Notes: generated by a model from the letters alone, not told the origin. DNA of 64,000 nucleotides from Corynebacterium halotolerans YIM 70093 = DSM 44683 (GCF_000341345.1 NC_020302.1:1096075-1160074), one strand, 5' to 3'. Positions 10,174 through 18,625 are shown, counted from the first letter of the stretch. Numbers and translations: made by a program.

Positions 10174-10247
10174 GTTATAACGGGGCGGTTTGAAGCTGGA
10201 ACCGGGCATTTTCGAGCCATTTCAGCCTCAAACCGCCCATTCATAAC
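10174..10247 (-). repeat. 74-nt palindromic repeat, copy B
   Basis: Inverted partner of the element at 9073-9146. Read on the minus strand it starts GTTATGAATGGGCGGTTTGA and ends TCAAACCGCCC-CGTT-ATAAC, so it is again self-complementary at both ends. The two copies enclose the AbiEi/DUF559 gene and its upstream region. Confidence 0.7.
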
Positions 10248-10305
10248 AGAACGCGAAGCCCCGCCCATCCGGAGAACCGGGAGTGGGGCTTCACCGGGAG
10301 CAGGC

Positions 10306-11589
10306 TCAGGCCTTCACGGCGTCCGGCTCCCCGTCCCGGGCCGGGGTCTGCTGCACGACCTCCCCCGCGCGACGACGGACGATGCGCGGCGCGGTCTCCT
10401 TCAGGAACAGCGCGAAGAAGGTGGCCACCAGTGCACCCCCGCTGGAGATGAGCAGCGCGCTGGACAGGCCGTAGACGTCGGCGACCGCGCCCGTGACGAT
10501 CGGGTTGAGGAAGCCGCCGAAGAGTTCGCCGAGGCCGACCGGCAGTCCGACGGCCAGGCCGGCGACGGCCGGGCGCACCGACTCGGCGGGGATGACGGAC
10601 ATGGCCATGCCGCCCACGCCCATGCCGGCGGCGAGGACGAAGACCGCCAGACCCAGCAGGACCGGGTTCTCGATCACGAGGAAGGACAACGGTGCCAGAG
10701 CGGAGAGCAGCCCGAAGACCACGGCGGTGGGCTTGCGGCCCATCCGGTCGGAGATCAGGGGCACGATAAATCCCCACAGGGCGGTGCCCAGGCCGAAGGC
10801 GGACATGATCAGGCTCATGGAGCTGGCCGACGTGCCGCGGATATTGGTGAGGAACAGCGGGGCGAAGACCTGGAGGGCGATGAGGTAGACCATGAAGCCG
10901 GAGAACATGATCACCGAGAGGAGCACGTTCCGGTTCCGCAGCACCTCCTTGAGCTGGCCCTTCTCGGCGGGCCCGCCGTACTGGGCGGCCTCGGCGGAGG
11001 TGGCCTCCGGCTCCCGCATGACCTTCCAGATGACGAACGCCATGATCAGGCCCGGCAGGATGGTGAAGAAGAACGCCGTGCGCCAGTCGAAGATATTGGC
11101 CAGCGCCACGATGACGAGCGGGGCGAGGATGCTGCCGAACAGGCCGTTGGCCGTGTTCATGGTGAAGCCCAGGTTGAAGCCGCGGCGGTGCGGCGAGGAT
11201 TCCATGGCCAGCACCGACTGGGTGACGGGGATGGTCGGGCCCTCGAACAGCCCCATCATCAGACGCAGGATGATCAGGTGGACGAAGGTAGCGGCGAATC
11301 CCTGCATGAACGAGGCCACCGAGAAGATGACCAGCAGGGTGACCAGGTACGTCCGCTTGCTGGCGACCTTGTCGGAGATGCGCCCGCCGACGATCGACGC
11401 CAAGGCCCAGGTCAGGGCGGCCGCGGCGGCCAGCTGACCGACCTGGGCGTTGTTCAGACCGAGATCGGCCTGGATGAAGGGCATGAGGAAGTTGATGACC
11501 AGCCGGTCGAAGAAGACGAGTCCGACGGCGAAGAAGAAGACGGTGACGAGCTTGTTCTCGTAGGTCCAGAAGGGGGTCTTACGTGACGT
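10306..11589 (-). CDS. MFS transporter, anion/aromatic-acid type; probable ACG start
   Basis: 427 residues if translation begins at the ACG codon 11589-11587, which is preceded by GGAGGA (11594-11599) four nt away and opens (M)SRKTPFWTYENKL. The first ATG (11484) would remove most of membrane span 1, which includes the family motif FFDRLVINFLMPFIQADLGL, and no ATG, GTG or TTG exists between. Twelve spans are predicted, with the loop 2-3 motif GGRISDKVASKR and loop 8-9 SDRMGRKP. This is the architecture of the anion:cation symporter group, which imports organic or aromatic acids by proton symport. It is the last gene of an operon with hydrolases and a monooxygenase, so it likely imports their substrate. 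Confidence 0.8.
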   Translation of the reverse strand, partial: TSRKTPFWTYENKLVTVFFFAVGLVFFDRLVINFLMPFIQADLGLNNAQVGQLAAAAALTWALASIVGGRISDKVASKRTYLVTLLVIFSVASFMQGFAATFVHLIILRLMMGLFEGPTIPVTQSVLAMESSPHRRGFNLGFTMNTANGLFGSILAPLVIVALANIFDWRTAFFFTILPGLIMAFVIWKVMREPEATSAEAAQYGGPAEKGQLKEVLRNRNVLLSVIMFSGFMVYLIALQVFAPLFLTNIRGTSASSMSLIMSAFGLGTALWGFIVPLISDRMGRKPTAVVFGLLSALAPLSFLVIENPVLLGLAVFVLAAGMGVGGMAMSVIPAESVRPAVAGLAVGLPVGLGELFGGFLNPIVTGAVADVYGLSSALLISSGGALVATFFALFLKETAPRIVRRRAGEVVQQTPARDGEPDAVKA

Positions 11590-11788
11590 GGTGTCCTCCG
11601 TGGGGCACTCAGTGCAGTAGATGGGGGAGGGGGAAGGCTCACGAACTTCCGTGAAATGGGATGGCTTCCGGACGACCCGGTCATGCTGCGGGGTCGTCTG
11701 GGTGGGGAAAGGGGAAGCGGGGCCCCTGTGGAGGAGTGCTCACTGCCGGGCCGCCGTGGGGCGGGCGCGGCTCGTGGTGCGGGGGCGG

Positions 11789-12712
11789 TCAGCCCTCGTT
11801 GAGGAAGCGGGCGGTGTCGTGGAACACCTCGTAGAACTCGGGTATCCACGAGAAGTTGGCCACGAAGCCGTGGTTGGCGGCGTCGTAACGCTTGGTGGTG
11901 ACCTCGACGCCGGCGTCCTCCAGACGCTGACCGTAGGCCTCGCCCTCGTCGCGCAGCGGGTCGTAGCCGGCGGTGACGATCAAGGCCTTCGGCAGGCCGG
12001 AGAGGTCCTCGCGCTTGATGGGGGAGACCAGCGGGTCGGCCGGATCGGCGCCGTTGTCCAGGTAGAAGGAGTTGAAGGGGGCCAGGCCGTTGTACTCCAG
12101 GCCGTAGCCCTCGGCGTTCTCCTGCAGCGACGGCCAACGCGACCGGTCGAAGTCCAGGTCCACGGACGGGTAGTAGAGCACCTGGTGGGTGATGCGGTCG
12201 AAGCCCTCGTCGTGGGCCATGGCGGTCACGGCCGCGACGAAGTTGCCGCCGGAGCTGTCGCCGGCCAGGGCCAGGTTCCTTCCGTCCCAGTCCAGCCGGT
12301 CACCGCTGTCGGCGGCCCACTTCACGACGCCGAGACACTCGTTGAGCGCGGTCGGGAACGCCGCCTCCGGGGCGAGACTGTAGCCGACGGAGATGACCTT
12401 GTGGCCGGTCTCCTTCGCCAGTGAACGTGCCACGTGGTCGTGGGTGTCCAGGCTGCCGGAGAAGAACGCGCCGCCGTGGAAGTAGACGATCAGGCCGAAG
12501 GAATCGGCCTCGACCGGGGTGTAGATGCGGACCGGCACATCACCGGCGGGCGTCGACGCCGTGGTGTCCGCGACGTCGTGAAGCGGCAGGCGATCCTCGG
12601 GCGGCGGGACCTGGCCGGCCTCGGCCTCGCGCATGGCCTGCGGGTTCGGCGGGGTGGTGGAGGCGGGCGGGATCTGCTCGACGATCCTGGCGATCTCGGG
12701 GTGCAGGGTCAT
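11789..12712 (-). CDS. Alpha/beta hydrolase, hormone-sensitive-lipase family esterase
   Basis: 307 residues from ATG 12712, with AAAGGA 10 nt upstream. The HSL-type oxyanion motif YFHGGAFFSG (about 74-83), nucleophile elbow LAGDSSGGNF (Ser about 147), acid Asp in AGYDPLRDEG and catalytic His in AANHGFV are all in place. It should hydrolyse short-chain carboxylic esters in the cytoplasm. It lies between the FAD monooxygenase and the MFS transporter genes on the same strand, with about 200 nt to the transporter and 105 nt from the monooxygenase, and is presumably co-transcribed with them. Confidence 0.87.
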   Translation of the reverse strand: MTLHPEIARIVEQIPPASTTPPNPQAMREAEAGQVPPPEDRLPLHDVADTTASTPAGDVPVRIYTPVEADSFGLIVYFHGGAFFSGSLDTHDHVARSLAKETGHKVISVGYSLAPEAAFPTALNECLGVVKWAADSGDRLDWDGRNLALAGDSSGGNFVAAVTAMAHDEGFDRITHQVLYYPSVDLDFDRSRWPSLQENAEGYGLEYNGLAPFNSFYLDNGADPADPLVSPIKREDLSGLPKALIVTAGYDPLRDEGEAYGQRLEDAGVEVTTKRYDAANHGFVANFSWIPEFYEVFHDTARFLNEG

Positions 12713-12817
12713 GGGTGATGCATTCCTTTCGTGTACGGCGACGGCGCCGGCGCGGCAACCTGGCCCCAGTATGGTTGTCGCACCGGCGCCGTCAGGTGGT
12801 GCGGTCGTGGGCGGGGA

Positions 12818-13945
12818 TCAGTAGTTGATCTTCTCCTTCTCCGGGAAAGCGGTCTTGCCGGCGGACTCCGCGTTCCAGGACTCGCGGGAGATACGCTGCA
12901 GCTCCTGGACCGGCTCCTTGCGCTGGGAGGTGTAGAGGGCCAGCGCCTCGGGCACGGTGTCGGCCTCGACGAGGCAGTCGGCCAGCACACCGGCGTCGAT
13001 GACCGCGGAGTTCGCACCCTGGCCCTGGTGGTGCAGCATGGCGTGGGCGGCGTCGCCGATCAGGACGACCGCGTCTGAGTTCCACTTGTCCTGCGGGTCC
13101 AGATCCGCGGCGGCGCGCTGGTTGACCTCGTCCCAGTCGAGCTTCTCGACGATCCTGAGCAGACGCTCGTCGAAGTTCTTCAGCATCTCGAGCACCTCCT
13201 CCTTCGACACGTTCGGGTTCCAGGTGGTGTCGTCGTGCGGAACGGTGATGTCGAAGGAGATCTGGCCGTTCTCACCGCGGTGGCGCAGCGGCAGGAAGTA
13301 GATCATGCGGCCGGTCTCGGCCTCGAGGTAGAGGCGCAGGTTGTCGTCGACGAGCAGTCCCTCGCCCAGGGAGCCGTCGATGACGGCGCGGTAGGCGTGG
13401 GCGCGCTGCATGACCGGCTGGGAATCGGACCACAGGCCGCGAACCTTGGACTTGATGCCGTCGGCGCCGACGACGATGTCGAAGGTCTCCTCGACGCCGT
13501 TGGAGAACCTGACGGTGGCCGAGTCACCGTTGTCGGTGATCTCCTCGGCCCGGTGGCCGAGCTGGAGAACACCCTCGGGCAGCTGACTGACCAGTGCGTC
13601 GATGAAGTCGCGACGGTGGATCATGCGGGTGTTGTGCTTCTCGCCGCCCTCGGACAGGTGCGGCCACTCCTCGCGGGTGATCACGTTGCCCTTGGCGTCG
13701 AGGATCTCGAAGTAGTCGGACGGGGAGGTGACCTTCTCGATGGCGTCGAAGATACCGAGCTTCTTGAAGAGCTTGACCGACGCCGGGCGCAGGCCGATGC
13801 CCGCGCCGACCTCCCCGGAGGCGGGAGCCTGCTCGTAGACCTTGACGTTGGCGCCGATCTGGCTGAGCGCCAGGCCCGCGGTGGCGCCGGCGTAGCCGCC
13901 GCCGATGACGGCGATGTTCAGGTTCTTGATGTCGGAAGCCTGCAT
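12818..13945 (-). CDS. FAD-dependent aromatic monooxygenase (PHBH-fold, salicylate/3-hydroxybenzoate hydroxylase-like)
   Basis: 375 residues from ATG 13945 with AGAGAAG upstream. It has the Rossmann motif IAVIGGGYAGATAGLALSQIG, the DG motif VVGADGIKSKVRG (about 165-177) and the GD motif VVLIGDAAHAMLHHQGQGAN (about 292-311) that define class A flavoprotein hydroxylases using NAD(P)H and O2. The absence of a C-terminal thioredoxin-like domain and the 375-residue length place it with single-component enzymes acting on small hydroxylated aromatics or heterocycles. Substrate is unknown. Its operon partners (phosphotriesterase-type hydrolases, esterase, organic-acid carrier) suggest hydrolytic release of an aromatic followed by hydroxylation. 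Confidence 0.87.
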   Translation of the reverse strand: MQASDIKNLNIAVIGGGYAGATAGLALSQIGANVKVYEQAPASGEVGAGIGLRPASVKLFKKLGIFDAIEKVTSPSDYFEILDAKGNVITREEWPHLSEGGEKHNTRMIHRRDFIDALVSQLPEGVLQLGHRAEEITDNGDSATVRFSNGVEETFDIVVGADGIKSKVRGLWSDSQPVMQRAHAYRAVIDGSLGEGLLVDDNLRLYLEAETGRMIYFLPLRHRGENGQISFDITVPHDDTTWNPNVSKEEVLEMLKNFDERLLRIVEKLDWDEVNQRAAADLDPQDKWNSDAVVLIGDAAHAMLHHQGQGANSAVIDAGVLADCLVEADTVPEALALYTSQRKEPVQELQRISRESWNAESAGKTAFPEKEKINY

Positions 13946-14023
13946 GGTTCTTCTCTTTCCGGGATGCGGCGCCTTCTGCGCGCCGGGTGTGGGGTGGGAA
14001 GTTGCTGGTGGAGCGGGGGAGGA

Positions 14024-14977
14024 TCAGGCCTGCATGGCCAGAAAGTCGTGGGCGTTGTCGACGAAGATCTGGTTGATCGTCTCCTCGTCGATGTCGTTGC
14101 GCTGCAGGTCGGGGATGAGGACCTCGAAAATGTAGTTGATGGTGTGGCCCTTGACTCCGGGCCAGCCGAGCGGGGAGCAGTTGGCGTCGGCCGAGGCGAG
14201 CACCTTATCGACGTGGCCGGCAGCCAGGGTGCGCAGGAAGTGGTCCATGCGGTCCTTGCGGGGGCGGGCCCAGAACGGTGGGTCCGGCAGTTCGGTCTCG
14301 TAGCCGAAGGTGTCGAAGCCCAGGCGGCCGCCCACCTCGAGGATCCGCTCGGTCGGGGTCTGCGCGTGGTTGACGCCGTCATCGACGTGGCCGAAGAGCA
14401 CGCGGTCGAGATCCAGTCCCTCCTCCTGGAAGATGGCGATGGCGGGCTCGGCGTCGATCGCCAGGTGGGTCATGACCGGCACGCCGGTGGCGACGGCGGC
14501 CCGGGCCGCGGCGCGGTAGATGCGCTTGTCCAGCTCGGTCATGCGGCCCCCGCGGGAGACGCCGACCTTGATGATGCCGGCCTTGGCGCCTGAGCCGGTG
14601 ATGCCCACGGTGATCTCGTGGATGAAGACCTTGGTCAGGTAGTCGACGGAGGCCTGCGCGAAGTGCGGCAGGGCCGTGTCACCGCCGACGAAGCCGGTGC
14701 AGGCGATGATGTTCACGCCGGTCTTCTCGGACAGGGACTGGTAGTAGGGGATGTCCCGGCCGTTGCAGATGCCGGTGGCGTCGACAAACGTGCCGCCGCC
14801 GTACTCGTGGAACTTACGCAGTTTCGGGACGGTCTCCTCGTAGCGGACTTCCGGGGCCTTCCACCACTTGGTGTCCAGCTCGGAGCCGGGCATGCCGTAA
14901 CCGATGTGCTCGTGGATGGCGACGAAGCCGAGTTCCTCGACCGGGATGGTGCCCAGCACGGTGTTGACCTTGGACAA
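14024..14977 (-). CDS. Phosphotriesterase-family metal hydrolase (catalytically intact)
   Basis: 317 residues. The best-placed start is TTG 14977, since AGAGGTG lies 6 nt before it; GTG 14986 overlaps that site. All six metal ligands of the phosphotriesterase barrel are present in order: AIHEH (His-x-His), IIKVG (lysine that is carboxylated in the family), MTHLA, FGHVD and the late ASADAN (Asp). Relatives are lactonases or organophosphate, phosphodiester or amide hydrolases with a binuclear metal centre. The next gene upstream encodes a paralogue with these residues lost. Both belong to the operon running toward the MFS carrier. Confidence 0.86.
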   Translation of the reverse strand: MSKVNTVLGTIPVEELGFVAIHEHIGYGMPGSELDTKWWKAPEVRYEETVPKLRKFHEYGGGTFVDATGICNGRDIPYYQSLSEKTGVNIIACTGFVGGDTALPHFAQASVDYLTKVFIHEITVGITGSGAKAGIIKVGVSRGGRMTELDKRIYRAAARAAVATGVPVMTHLAIDAEPAIAIFQEEGLDLDRVLFGHVDDGVNHAQTPTERILEVGGRLGFDTFGYETELPDPPFWARPRKDRMDHFLRTLAAGHVDKVLASADANCSPLGWPGVKGHTINYIFEVLIPDLQRNDIDEETINQIFVDNAHDFLAMQA

Positions 14978-15024
14978 CTTGTTCACCTCTTGTTTTCTGT
15001 GGTCTGTGGGATAACGCGGCGGTG

Positions 15025-15999
15025 TCAGCGCACGGTCAGCAGGTCGCGGGGGTTGTCCTCGAGGATGCGCTTCGCGTCCTCGTCGGTCAGGCCCTGCTCC
15101 TTGGCGAAGGGGATGAAGGTCGCGGCGACGTAGCTGTAGGGCAGCTCGTAGGCCGGCAGTCCCTTGGCGACGCCGATGGCGTTGCCGGAGAGGATGACAC
15201 GGTCGGCGAAGCCTTCCTTGACCAGCTCGAGCACGAGGTCAACGCGCTCGCGGTCGGTGAGGTGGTCGGCGTCGTCGTCCAGGCCGACGTGGTCGAGCCC
15301 GACGTAGGCGCCCCGGCGGGCGATCTCGAGGGGAGCGCCGGCCTCGACGGCGTCGCGACGGTCGAGGCCGTTGACGAGGACACGCTCGGCCGGCAGTCCC
15401 TCGTCGAGGACGATGCCGAGTTCGGCCACGGCGTCGGCGCCGAAGCGGATGGAGGCCGGCACGCCGGTGCTGAGGGCGGCGCGGGCCGCGCCCCGGAAGA
15501 GGCTCTCGTCGGTGGCGGTCATGCCCTCACGGGTGGCGGTGGTGGTCACGATGCCGGCGCCGGCGCGGCGCTCGACGCGGGGAACGACCATGCCCTCGGT
15601 GACCTCCTTGGCGAAGAGGTCGGCGAACTTCTCGGCCGGCCACGGCGTCGGGGGGTTGGTCTGTGGCGTCAGGAAATAACCGCCGAGCATCTCCTCCGGG
15701 CCCTGGCCGGTGGAGGCGATGATGTTGACACCCGTGGAGCGGGAGAGGGTCTCGTACAGTTTCAGGTCGCGGCCGTGGAACATGCCGGTGGAGTCCACGA
15801 TGGTTCCGCCGCCGTGCTCCTTGAAGTCGGTGAGCTTGCGCTTGAGGATGTCGAAGATCTCGGCGCGGTCGAAGTCGATGTCCGGTGCGTACTGCGCCCC
15901 CGGGAACACCGAGAGCAGGGCCTCATGGACAGCCACGACCCCCAGTTCTTCCGCGGGGACGGGGCCGAGGACCGTGTTGACCGTCTTTCCGTCTGTCAT
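15025..15999 (-). CDS. Phosphotriesterase-family paralogue with degenerate metal site (pseudoenzyme)
   Basis: 324 residues from ATG 15999 (AAAGG eight nt upstream; a GTG at 16005 is closer than ideal). The overall frame follows the neighbouring paralogue (VNTVLGPVPAEELGVVAVHE; HGGGTIVDSTG; GVNIIASTG), so the barrel fold is kept, but five of six ligands differ by my hand alignment: HEH is HEA, the carboxylated Lys is Thr (AGIVTTT), the next His is Arg (SIRFG), the following His is Gly (LVNGLD) and the catalytic Asp is Asn (LSGNA). The frame is intact with no stops, so it is expressed rather than decaying. It is first in the operon. It may be a structural or regulatory partner of the active paralogue. 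Confidence 0.8.
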   Translation of the reverse strand: MTDGKTVNTVLGPVPAEELGVVAVHEALLSVFPGAQYAPDIDFDRAEIFDILKRKLTDFKEHGGGTIVDSTGMFHGRDLKLYETLSRSTGVNIIASTGQGPEEMLGGYFLTPQTNPPTPWPAEKFADLFAKEVTEGMVVPRVERRAGAGIVTTTATREGMTATDESLFRGAARAALSTGVPASIRFGADAVAELGIVLDEGLPAERVLVNGLDRRDAVEAGAPLEIARRGAYVGLDHVGLDDDADHLTDRERVDLVLELVKEGFADRVILSGNAIGVAKGLPAYELPYSYVAATFIPFAKEQGLTDEDAKRILEDNPRDLLTVR

Positions 16000-16005
16000 T
16001 GGCAC

Positions 16006-16543
16006 TACCTTTCGTTGGCGTGATGCCGCCCGGGCATCACGCGCCGTGAATATTCAGGCACCGCATCGGCCGGGATCGGTTCGGTGATGAAGCGGTGCAG
16101 GCGGCAGCAAACGCAGGAGAAGCAATGGGCCGGAAAGCTCGGTGTCCGCCAGGCGAGCCGCAGCACACTGTCCCTTTAATGTGACCTTCCTTACGTTCTT
16201 AGGAATAGATTGACATATTGACATGCCAAAGTCAAGAACGGGGTGAACGGGTGAAATCTTTCCCCTGAAAGGGGCGGTGAACGGGGGTGTTCCGAATTTT
16301 CCGGGGCCCCGGGGAGGTGCTTTCCGCCGCATCCCCGGTCCCCCGTTCCGCGGCCTGAGCCGTCCACCGGTGGGAATGTTGTCCCTGCTCTGGCCGCATC
16401 CTCTGGTGGGATGGGTCATGGATCCGGGATCCGGGGTCGAATCTACCGGAGGACGGACGTCGCGCACATGCGCGGTCGGCCGGTACGTCGGGGAGGGCCC
16501 GCGACGCAGGGGCCGAGCCCGGATGGCGCCCGGACAGGGGTTC
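16006..16543. other. Promoter region of the hydrolase/monooxygenase operon
   Basis: About 540 nt between the first operon gene and the regulator gene upstream. The AT-richer part at 16170-16240 carries a minus-strand TTGACT (16230-16235) and tandem TTGAC/GTCAA motifs. The rest (16250-16540) has no credible gene; frames there lack a ribosome binding site and have poor amino-acid composition. Confidence 0.45.
16209..16235. promoter_or_regulatory. Candidate operator: tandem ATTGACAT plus inverted TTGAC/GTCAA
   Basis: Two exact head-to-tail octamers ATTGACAT occupy 16209-16224; the second also forms an inverted pair TTGAC-N8-GTCAA ending at 16235. The site overlaps the likely promoter of the minus-strand operon, and the nearest regulator is the GntR/UTRA protein, so it is a good candidate binding site for that protein. 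Confidence 0.45.
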
Positions 16544-17287
16544 CTAGCGGTTCTCCACGAAGCGGTACTTGAACTCCTCGGCCAGGTGCAGGGCGATGCG
16601 CCAGCCCGCGGGGACCCCACCCGTGGTGAAGAAGGTGGTCTCTATCGCCAACAGGGGGCTGTTCTCGGCCACCCCGAGAATGGCGGCGTGCTCGGCCGAG
16701 GCCGACGTCGCCCAGGTGACGTGTTCGGCGCGGTCGAGCAGGATGCCGTACTGCTGCTCCATCAGCTCGAAGGCGGAACCGGAGGCCTCGAGATCCGCGG
16801 CCGTCGGGTGGAAGTCGGCCGGCGGGCGGACATAGACGTCCGCGGTGAGCAGCGGGGAATCATCCACCGAGATCACCCGGCTGAAGTGCAGGAGCTGTTC
16901 GTCCTGCTCCACCTGCAGGTGGCGCTGGACATGGGCGGGCGGTGTCACGCGGCTGACGGCTGAGACGGCCGACGTCGGGTGCAGTCCCCGGTCGGACAGG
17001 TAGCGGTGCAGGCCACCCACCCGCAGGTCGGCGGGCCGGTCCACCCGCGCCCCGCTCACGGGGAATGTCCCCTTGCCCTGCTTGCGGAAGACGTAGCCCT
17101 CGTTGGTCAGTTCCCGCAGAGCCTGCCGGATGGGGGCGCGGCTGACCCCGAACCGTTCGAGCAGCTGCGCCTCGGTCATCGGCGTGCCGGGATCCGCCAC
17201 CCCCTCCAGGATCTCCGTGCGCAGGATCTCCTTGATCTGCTTGTACATGGGGATGCCGGACGAGGAATCGAGCTCGCTGGTTGCCAT
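16544..17287 (-). CDS. GntR-family regulator, HutC/UTRA subfamily
   Basis: 247 residues from ATG 17287 with GGAGGGACC upstream. The N-terminal winged helix (about residues 12-78: PMYKQIKEILRTEILEG, MTEAQLLERFGVSRAPIRQALRELTNEGYV, RKQGKGTFV-like) is typical GntR. Residues about 95-240 form a UTRA ligand-binding domain ending EEFKYRFVENR. UTRA regulators sense small molecules, usually pathway substrates or sugar phosphates, and mostly repress. It is upstream of and co-directional with the phosphotriesterase/monooxygenase operon, making it the probable local regulator. Confidence 0.9.
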   Translation of the reverse strand: MATSELDSSSGIPMYKQIKEILRTEILEGVADPGTPMTEAQLLERFGVSRAPIRQALRELTNEGYVFRKQGKGTFPVSGARVDRPADLRVGGLHRYLSDRGLHPTSAVSAVSRVTPPAHVQRHLQVEQDEQLLHFSRVISVDDSPLLTADVYVRPPADFHPTAADLEASGSAFELMEQQYGILLDRAEHVTWATSASAEHAAILGVAENSPLLAIETTFFTTGGVPAGWRIALHLAEEFKYRFVENR

Positions 17288-17545
17288 CTGGGTTTGGTCC
17301 CTCCACGTCGTTGGTCCCCCGAGGTGAGTTTTCAGCAAGTCAACCACACCCCGCGGGGAGTCCGGTGCGGAACGCCCGCGTCGGACGGATGATCGTAGGG
17401 CCGGATTATCGCACGGGGCTGCCACGCGACGACCCGGTGTGTGGACGTCGGGTGAGGGCGGGTGGGCTGTGTAGCGTGGGAGTGTCGTGCTCACCACCGG
17501 TGACGGTCGCGGAGCACACCGGCCGAGCAGACGAGGAGGACTTTC

Positions 17546-18604
17546 ATGGGCACCCGCGTGCGTGAGCTGATCATGACGTTGCCGCCGGCGGCCTTCGCCT
17601 TCGTCATGGCGGCCGGCATCGTGGCGGTGGGACTGGATCTGGTCGGCCTGGCCGCCGCATCCTGGGTCCTGATCGGTGTCGCCGGCGTCGGCTACCTCGC
17701 GCTCGTCGTCATGACCGTGGTGCGGCTGCTCCGCTGGCGTCATCTGCTGGTGGGGGACCTCCGCGACCCGGCGCGTTCCTTCGGGTTCTTCACGTTTGTG
17801 GCCGGGACCGACGTGCTTGGCGTGGCCCTGGCCGAGCACGGGGCCTACCGTGCGGCGCTGGTTCTCCTGCTCATCGGTCTCGTGGCGGGCGTCATCCTCG
17901 GGTACGTCGTGCCGTGGCTGGCGGCGCTCGGCGGGGGACCACCGCCGCTGCGGGTGGTCGACGGCACGTGGTTCGTGTGGGTGGTGGCCGCCCAGTCCGT
18001 GGCCGTCCTGGCGGCCATGCTCTCACCCGTGTTCCCCGGGTGGACATATGAACTGGCCACTGTGTCGGTCATGGGGTGGTCGGCCGGGGCCGTGCTGTAC
18101 CTGGCGGTCGCGGCGCTGGTCCTCGTGCGCCTGACCGGTCAGCCCGTGGGGCCGGCGGACATGAACCAGTCCTACTGGATCACCATGGGGGCGATGGCCG
18201 TCACGATCGTCGGCGGATCCCTCATCGTGGGGCTCGATCCGGGGAGCTCGCCGATGGTGACGGCCTCCCAGCAGCTGATCTCCGGTGTCAGCGTGATCAT
18301 GTGGTGCTTCGCCACCGCGCTGATTCCCCTGCTGGTCGCCGTCGGATTCTGGCGCCACATCGTGCACGGGATTCCGCTGCACTACAAGGCCGCGCAGTGG
18401 AGCATCGTCTTCCCGCTCGGGATGTACGCGGTGGCCGGCATGCAGCTCGGGCGCGCCGATGACCTGCCGATGGTGGCGGCGATCGGCCGGGGCTGGATCT
18501 GGGTGGCGGTGGGCGCCTGGTTGCTGACCTTCGTGGCGATGCTGGTCGCCGTCTTCGCCCGGCGCCGCCCCGCGGGAGTGTCGGCGCTGCCCTCGGCGGG
18601 GTAG
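17546..18604 (+). CDS. TDT-family transporter (TehA/SLAC1-like)
   Basis: 352 residues from an ATG with a GAGGAGGAC ribosome binding site. About ten membrane spans; the first contains PPAAFAFVMAAGIVAVG, as in the tellurite-resistance/dicarboxylate transporter family, and the last third includes YWITMGAMAVTIVGG and FPLGMYAVAG, typical of the family's SLAC1-like pore. Family members move C4-dicarboxylates, sulfite, malate or small anions across the cytoplasmic membrane. Substrate is not decided by the sequence. It stands alone, 22 nt before a leaderless methyltransferase gene. Confidence 0.82.
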   Translation: MGTRVRELIMTLPPAAFAFVMAAGIVAVGLDLVGLAAASWVLIGVAGVGYLALVVMTVVRLLRWRHLLVGDLRDPARSFGFFTFVAGTDVLGVALAEHGAYRAALVLLLIGLVAGVILGYVVPWLAALGGGPPPLRVVDGTWFVWVVAAQSVAVLAAMLSPVFPGWTYELATVSVMGWSAGAVLYLAVAALVLVRLTGQPVGPADMNQSYWITMGAMAVTIVGGSLIVGLDPGSSPMVTASQQLISGVSVIMWCFATALIPLLVAVGFWRHIVHGIPLHYKAAQWSIVFPLGMYAVAGMQLGRADDLPMVAAIGRGWIWVAVGAWLLTFVAMLVAVFARRRPAGVSALPSAG

Positions 18605-18611
18605 GAGCCGG

Positions 18612-18617
18612 TATCCT
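18612..18617 (+). promoter_or_regulatory. Leaderless -10 element (TATCCT)
   Basis: TATCCT ends 8 nt before ATG 18626, the spacing expected when transcription starts on the start codon. No ribosome binding site is present. Confidence 0.55.
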
Positions 18618-18625
18618 GTGGTGCC

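Noticed and set aside
10306..11484. MFS transporter starting at ATG 11484
   Set aside because: This start would cut membrane span 1 in half and leave no ribosome binding site; the upstream frame is clearly conserved in style.
13235..14593. Long plus-strand open frame opposite the monooxygenase and phosphotriesterase genes
   Set aside because: Val/Gly-rich antisense composition, spans two genuine genes and their gap.
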